Positions 61,501 through 64,000 of a stretch of DNA of 64,000 nt are shown here, in pieces (positions within the stretch are counted from its first letter, which is position 1; each line of letters starts with the position of its first letter). This DNA is from JAAUTS01 sp034440395 (GTDB lineage: Bacteria; Verrucomicrobiota; Verrucomicrobiia; Methylacidiphilales; JAAUTS01). Location: assembly GCA_034440395.1 (NCBI GenBank), contig JAWXBW010000017.1, positions 1-64,000 of the forward strand, in the 5' to 3' direction. The position numbers and the translations under genes were made by a program. The notes beneath the pieces are model-generated. The model saw only the letters and a list, made by a program, of their open reading frames with translations, had not been told where the DNA came from and searched no databases.

Positions 61501-62781
61501 AAAGAAAACCAACCATTTTTTAGCATCGAATCCGTATCTGACCGCTAGAAAGCCAGCCACTTTAGATTTTTCATCACCATAAGCTATTTTAAGTGTGGAA
61601 TAATTTTCAGTAGTAAAAAAATCTGCATCTTGTTTTTCTAAATAGGATTTAAGTTCTATGAGGAAATTCGGGCTTGGGCAAAGACCTCTGACTATCGTTT
61701 CAGAAGGTGCAAGCAAGGCGATGCCCTGTGTGTTGATGGGATGTATTAAATGAGGATAATTTCCGGCAGAGAAAAAGTTTTTAGGACGATCCTTTTTAAT
61801 GTTGGCTGAGATGTCCAAAATATTTTGATGAAGGGTTATTTTTTTAAGAACAGCACTTTGTACTTCAATGTTAGCAAGATGGCTACTCAAGAACTCAGCC
61901 AACATTAAAGCTGATTCGCGATCGAAAATACTAATTGTTTTAGCATTATAATGATGGCAGGAAAGCATACCCCATAGTTTGCCGTCGACAACTAGACTCA
62001 GAACAAGGCTGGCCTTAACGCCCATATTTCTCAAGTATTCACAATGAATAGGTGATACAGTGCGAGCTATACATCCTGTTAAATCAAGTGGGCTAGTGGA
62101 GTCATTTGAAACTAGTGGAACGGGTATTGAGTCAACATCGGCTATCATGCGCAGACGTTCTCTCAGATAGAGCGCACGCGCTTGACTGGGTATATCTGAG
62201 GCGGGAAAAAATAAGCCTTTAAATTCAACATTCCTTTTGGCTGTTGACTCTGCCACGACTTCCCCATCCCAGGTTGGATGGAATCGGTATAAAATAATAC
62301 GGTCGTAACCTAATGCCTTTCTGAGAGATTCGCAGGCAATTTGACCTGACCTTTCAACATTTCTTCCCAATGAAATTTTCTGAAATATTTCAGACCAAAG
62401 ATTGCTTTTTAATTTGCGGGATTTGCTGGCATTTTCTAATTGAAGTATCCAAACACCATTACGTTCCTGATAGTTAACTTGTAGATGTTCTTTTTGTAGG
62501 TCAAAGATGCTAAAGGTTACAAGTTTTTCTTTACTCTCAGCGTCAGCTTTGTTTATAAGATCAAAAATTTTTGGTAAGGCCTGCGGAAGTGACTTTCTTA
62601 AAAGTTCCTGAGGTGTTGATTTAATAAATTCCGCACTGTTCTGGCTAACATAAGTAATGGAGTAGTCGCTGGTAGAGCCGGCTAAAAGTGCCGCAAAGGT
62701 TTGTATTGAGCCTGGACTGTGGATAACTTCTAGCGCACAGATTTCTAGTTTTTCGGCTAATGTGTCAGGTAAAAGAGGCAC
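58597..62781 (-). CDS. Bacteriophytochrome hybrid sensor histidine kinase
   Basis: A 1394-residue red/far-red receptor kinase. PAS-GAF-PHY photosensor: the N-terminal 'EICALEVIHSPGSIQTF' has Cys15 at the biliverdin-attachment position. The GAF motif 'FPASDIPSQARAL', the pocket His in 'SPIHCEYLRNMGVKASL' and 'LWGMLSCHH' follow. The PHY tongue has 'WGGDPNKSM' and 'ISPRKSFQAW'. Four PAS modules span about 500-1010. HisKA has its His in 'GGLAHDFNNYLG' (about 1042). The ATPase has 'DNGPGIPPEIQDNVFTPFF' and 'GSGLGLYIVKTH'. The C-terminal receiver has its Asp in 'VLDMTIPDG' (about 1323). It starts at GTG 62781 with GGAG in the preceding gene's end, three bases after that gene's stop, so it is coupled to the reductase-like gene. 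Confidence 0.93.
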   Translation of the reverse strand: MPLLPDTLAEKLEICALEVIHSPGSIQTFAALLAGSTSDYSITYVSQNSAEFIKSTPQELLRKSLPQALPKIFDLINKADAESKEKLVTFSIFDLQKEHLQVNYQERNGVWILQLENASKSRKLKSNLWSEIFQKISLGRNVERSGQIACESLRKALGYDRIILYRFHPTWDGEVVAESTAKRNVEFKGLFFPASDIPSQARALYLRERLRMIADVDSIPVPLVSNDSTSPLDLTGCIARTVSPIHCEYLRNMGVKASLVLSLVVDGKLWGMLSCHHYNAKTISIFDRESALMLAEFLSSHLANIEVQSAVLKKITLHQNILDISANIKKDRPKNFFSAGNYPHLIHPINTQGIALLAPSETIVRGLCPSPNFLIELKSYLEKQDADFFTTENYSTLKIAYGDEKSKVAGFLAVRYGFDAKKWLVFFRKEWIQEVFWGGDPNKSMTIDLSGKISPRKSFQAWQEIRKGLSRPWDNEEIQYAKELALSLSYAQILDSQSIAKERFISLEERLQGLVSSLPDIIQILSLDGIYIQQNNEFTCQTMPRSNFIIGKHYAHVVPESILTQLQSSIEKLLARKTVDAFVAVLSDFASRTFFYEYRIRLIGSKHILLVIRDITAQRSAEQERMLMSSIADKTQTLAIITNKEFQVQWTNTAFKDFNKDETPELERMTLFSLLSYYQCEPQVLTKIQNSIQHIESFNSELIITPQNGKPLWVLAEGYPLLHTDGSLQNYVVLLKNINDRKLNEVKTSNELQFIQDLLEVSLSGFWDWDIAKNRIFLSPKLCSLFGYEESEFSNDPQKFMGIIFMDDTLIMLRTLEQHVQSRGQVPFRCELRCQHKNGEVVWVICAGRVSHWAQDGSPLRIIGCHLNISKSKETEISLRQTLDKYEKTSLLVKERDERIATIAEKLSGALYQFQMFPDGRCCFPYTSESFEDILGIPSAEVRHNISPIYKMIHPNDLTRLLESIEYSQKNLTPFESEHRHQHPTKGMRYIYAALTPALQEDNSVLWHGHLFDITNRRLAEDLEKKEEKRKAIETMAGGLAHDFNNYLGSIQAAVNMLEKELGSAPASVQELTQLILFEVKAAQHISQQLLSLSKEQPLNLNPISVEKILRDSCNFCLAGTTIRKHLDVQDSSLCVLADHGYLQQILVNLILNAREAMETNGLITLKASSVKNKRGSKLVHISITDNGPGIPPEIQDNVFTPFFTSKKKGSGLGLYIVKTHIERMRGTISFTSSPENGTCFNLFLPAALAGDLPSVKTPVLKTIDLTGAQKRILILEDNKSLQKIMSDFLRYNDFITTSFPEGQELLTWLDVNPSFSPYACVLDMTIPDGLGGADIVFDLRLKYPACKIIFTSGYSQETSSEWEKIKKLKVYFLPKPYEMKDLIHKILHEVEPD

Positions 62782-62784
62782 CTA

Positions 62785-63471
62785 TTAACTCCATCTTTCT
62801 GTGCGAATTGATTGGGGGTTTTTCCCAAGAGATTCTAACGTTTTCTTTAGATGCATAACGTCTTTACCTTCACCCGTTAAATAAATGAGTGAATCAGGCA
62901 ATGATTGGATAGCCTGAGATAGGAAATTGGGATCAAGCACAGCCTCCGGATTAGTAGGTAGCTCAAGGGGCATGTAGTTCCTTTTCGACGAGCTTGTGTT
63001 TTCAAATTCGTTTTTAAAGAGTGCTTGATCGTAACCACGGTAAGGGTGGACAAAAACAAAATCTTTGCTCATTTGCACATCTTGGTGGTATTGCCAAAAG
63101 GCTCGCGCTCCTGTGACGCAGTAATCATAAGCGATAAAAAGAATGGGGCGAGGGTCTGTAATATCTAGATGAAATTTCCCAGCAGGAGCTTGCATAGGCA
63201 CGAGATCCCCGATTTGTACGGTGTCATAAAATTTCGTTCCGAAATCCCCTGTGCGCACGACGACAAACTCAAAGTTTTGACGACGTAAAGGGGAGCACGC
63301 AAGGGTGATTGCAGCAGTCTGCGGGGTATTTCTATTGGGTAACGTTAAAACGGAAAACTGGCCTGGGTAGAATTCAAATGGGGTTAAACCATAATCAAAC
63401 GAGTAGCGTTTTGCGTTGGGGCTTTCTTGGTAGATGTCTTGGACTAAAAAAGAAAAAGGCGAATTAGGCAT
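62785..63471 (-). CDS. Ferredoxin reductase-like FAD-binding protein
   Basis: A 228-residue protein with the fold of the ferredoxin-NADP reductase superfamily. The FAD-binding barrel is seen in 'PFEFYPGQFSVLTLP' and 'ITLACSPLRRQNFEFVVVR', where the usual RxYS motif is replaced by ACSP. The nucleotide-binding half begins 'PILFIAYDYCVTGARAFWQY' and ends 'IYLTGEGKDVMHLKKTLESL', with the normal GxGxxP loop poorly kept. It lies between the bilin reductase and the phytochrome, 25 bases after the first and three before the second. The likely role is delivery of electrons to bilin reduction, directly or by ferredoxin, but this is inference from position. Confidence 0.75.
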   Translation of the reverse strand: MPNSPFSFLVQDIYQESPNAKRYSFDYGLTPFEFYPGQFSVLTLPNRNTPQTAAITLACSPLRRQNFEFVVVRTGDFGTKFYDTVQIGDLVPMQAPAGKFHLDITDPRPILFIAYDYCVTGARAFWQYHQDVQMSKDFVFVHPYRGYDQALFKNEFENTSSSKRNYMPLELPTNPEAVLDPNFLSQAIQSLPDSLIYLTGEGKDVMHLKKTLESLGKNPQSIRTERWS

Positions 63472-63478
63472 ATAAAAA

Positions 63479-63502
63479 ATTTAAGCTGCAAATAGCTTAA
63501 AT
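63479..63502 (-). promoter_or_regulatory. Hairpin with U-run between bilin reductase and reductase genes
   Basis: On the minus strand ATTTAAGCT-ATTTGC-AGCTTAAAT is a perfect 9-bp stem followed by TTTTTTATATG, where ATG is the start of the next gene. The stem includes the bilin reductase stop codon. It has the shape of a weak, AT-rich intrinsic terminator or attenuator inside the operon and could lower expression of the downstream genes. Confidence 0.45.
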
Positions 63503-64000
63503 CAAATGAGGTGGAATGATTGGTGCATACATAAATTTACGAAGATAATTCTCAGTCCAGGCCGAGCCAAAACATTTCGTAAGAAAAACGCGGCCAGGAG
63601 TGTGGTCAACATGGTGTTGTAAATAAGTTAAGAGAGGCATTGGGTCACCTTTAGTACTAGTGAGTTCAGGCAGGCATTGTCTAAGCCAGAGTGTTAAATA
63701 GTCTCTAAAGGAGAGGACGAGAGTCTCAGTCTCATCATTAGATTTAGGTCGGCTGTAGATACACCACGGCGTAAAGTGTTCCAGAGCCCATTCAGGAAGT
63801 TTTCCGCCTGGGCTTAGTTTTTGTGAATAGTATTTGTGAAGGTTCTGAAGTAGTTGTAGTGACTTATCTGGGGATTGAATATTAGTATCTGGCCATTGAT
63901 GATCAATAACGGCCACGTAAATTTTATTACCAAATAAAATGATCTCGCTGGCGAAGATTGGGCAGAGTTCCGTATTATTGGGGAAAATCATGAGATTAAT
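63497..64000 (-). CDS. Ferredoxin-dependent bilin reductase family (HY2/PcyA-like), 5' part beyond the window
   Basis: The visible 168 codons (164 from an internal ATG at 63991) match the C-terminal two-thirds of bilin reductases, which reduce biliverdin to phytobilins. In order: 'IFPNNTELCPIFASEIILFG', 'KIYVAVIDHQWPD', 'LPEWALEHFTPWCIYSR', 'YLTLWLR', 'YLQHHVDHTPGRVFLTKC', 'FGSAWTENYLRKFMYAP'. The last blocks match the family ending with a conserved Asp and FGxxWxxxY. The frame is open to base 64000, with Ile-Asn-Leu before the Met, so 63991 is probably internal and the true start lies outside; full proteins are about 240 residues. By alignment to PcyA, Asp105 is Glu and His88 is Asn here. 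It opens a three-gene operon with the reductase-like protein and the phytochrome. Confidence 0.78.
   Translation of the reverse strand: MNLMIFPNNTELCPIFASEIILFGNKIYVAVIDHQWPDTNIQSPDKSLQLLQNLHKYYSQKLSPGGKLPEWALEHFTPWCIYSRPKSNDETETLVLSFRDYLTLWLRQCLPELTSTKGDPMPLLTYLQHHVDHTPGRVFLTKCFGSAWTENYLRKFMYAPIIPPHLI

Noticed and set aside
1..64000. tRNA, rRNA, CRISPR arrays, prophage or intact insertion sequences
   Set aside because: I looked for cloverleaf-like T-arm motifs, regular direct repeats, transposase motifs and phage structural genes and saw none; a covariance-model scan would be decisive for RNAs.

Overview
The window looks like chromosomal DNA from a member of the PVC group, most likely Verrucomicrobiota. 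Three things point that way. One gene (52137..52628) matches a small family known to me as restricted to Verrucomicrobia and Planctomycetes. There is a PEP-CTERM surface protein beside a LacI-type regulator. Short intergenic repeats of the 'ACCACGGATAGCACGGAT' kind, which I associate with these phyla, are also present. By eye the base composition is intermediate; the gene at 7031..8449 looks more C-rich at third positions than its neighbours. I see no rRNA, no tRNA, no CRISPR array and no intact insertion sequence.

Layout. 1..10.4 kb: an edge-truncated unknown gene, GH36 alpha-galactosidase, dGTPase, a TIM-barrel isomerase-like protein, a decayed toxin-antitoxin pair, DAHP synthase, a GH4 glycosidase, a PEP-CTERM protein and a divergent LacI regulator. 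10.5..14.9 kb: an ABC ATPase, FtsX-type permease and AttH/CrtC-like protein operon. 14.9..20 kb: a subtilase with P-domain, then wreckage of an RND efflux operon (TetR tail, frameshifted outer-membrane factor, stub of the fusion protein) and an FMN reductase. 20..28.5 kb: glutamate-type dehydrogenase, pseudouridine synthase, beta-CASP hydrolase, PpiD-like chaperone and an FeS-type photolyase. 28.6..41 kb: a PAS hybrid kinase, nadD, MTA phosphorylase, aminotransferase, aspartate kinase, a two-repeat secreted protein, gcvT/gcvH and tex. 41..44 kb: a decayed VapC toxin, a thioredoxin and a DUF4143 ATPase with two in-frame stops. 44..52.8 kb: TPR protein, plsY, gpsA, a HEAT-methyltransferase fusion, DUF1844, a double M16 peptidase and small PVC proteins. 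52.8..58.3 kb: Sua5 and the sulfate activation genes cysH / cysD-cysNC, then yggS.

The most striking region is the right end (58597..64000, minus strand). Three tightly spaced genes run in one direction. The first resembles a ferredoxin-dependent bilin reductase of the HY2/PcyA family and is cut by the window edge. The second is a small FAD/ferredoxin-reductase-like protein. The third is a 1394-residue bacteriophytochrome hybrid histidine kinase. Bilin reductases are typical of oxygenic phototrophs, and nothing else here suggests phototrophy. The cassette therefore looks like a light-sensing module that makes its own reduced bilin, with an electron-supply protein encoded between the enzyme and the receptor. 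The phytochrome keeps the biliverdin-type N-terminal cysteine and also has an unusual cysteine directly after the chromophore-pocket histidine.

A second theme is decay of accessory genes: three toxin-antitoxin relics, an RND efflux operon relic and an ATPase pseudogene lie among intact housekeeping genes.
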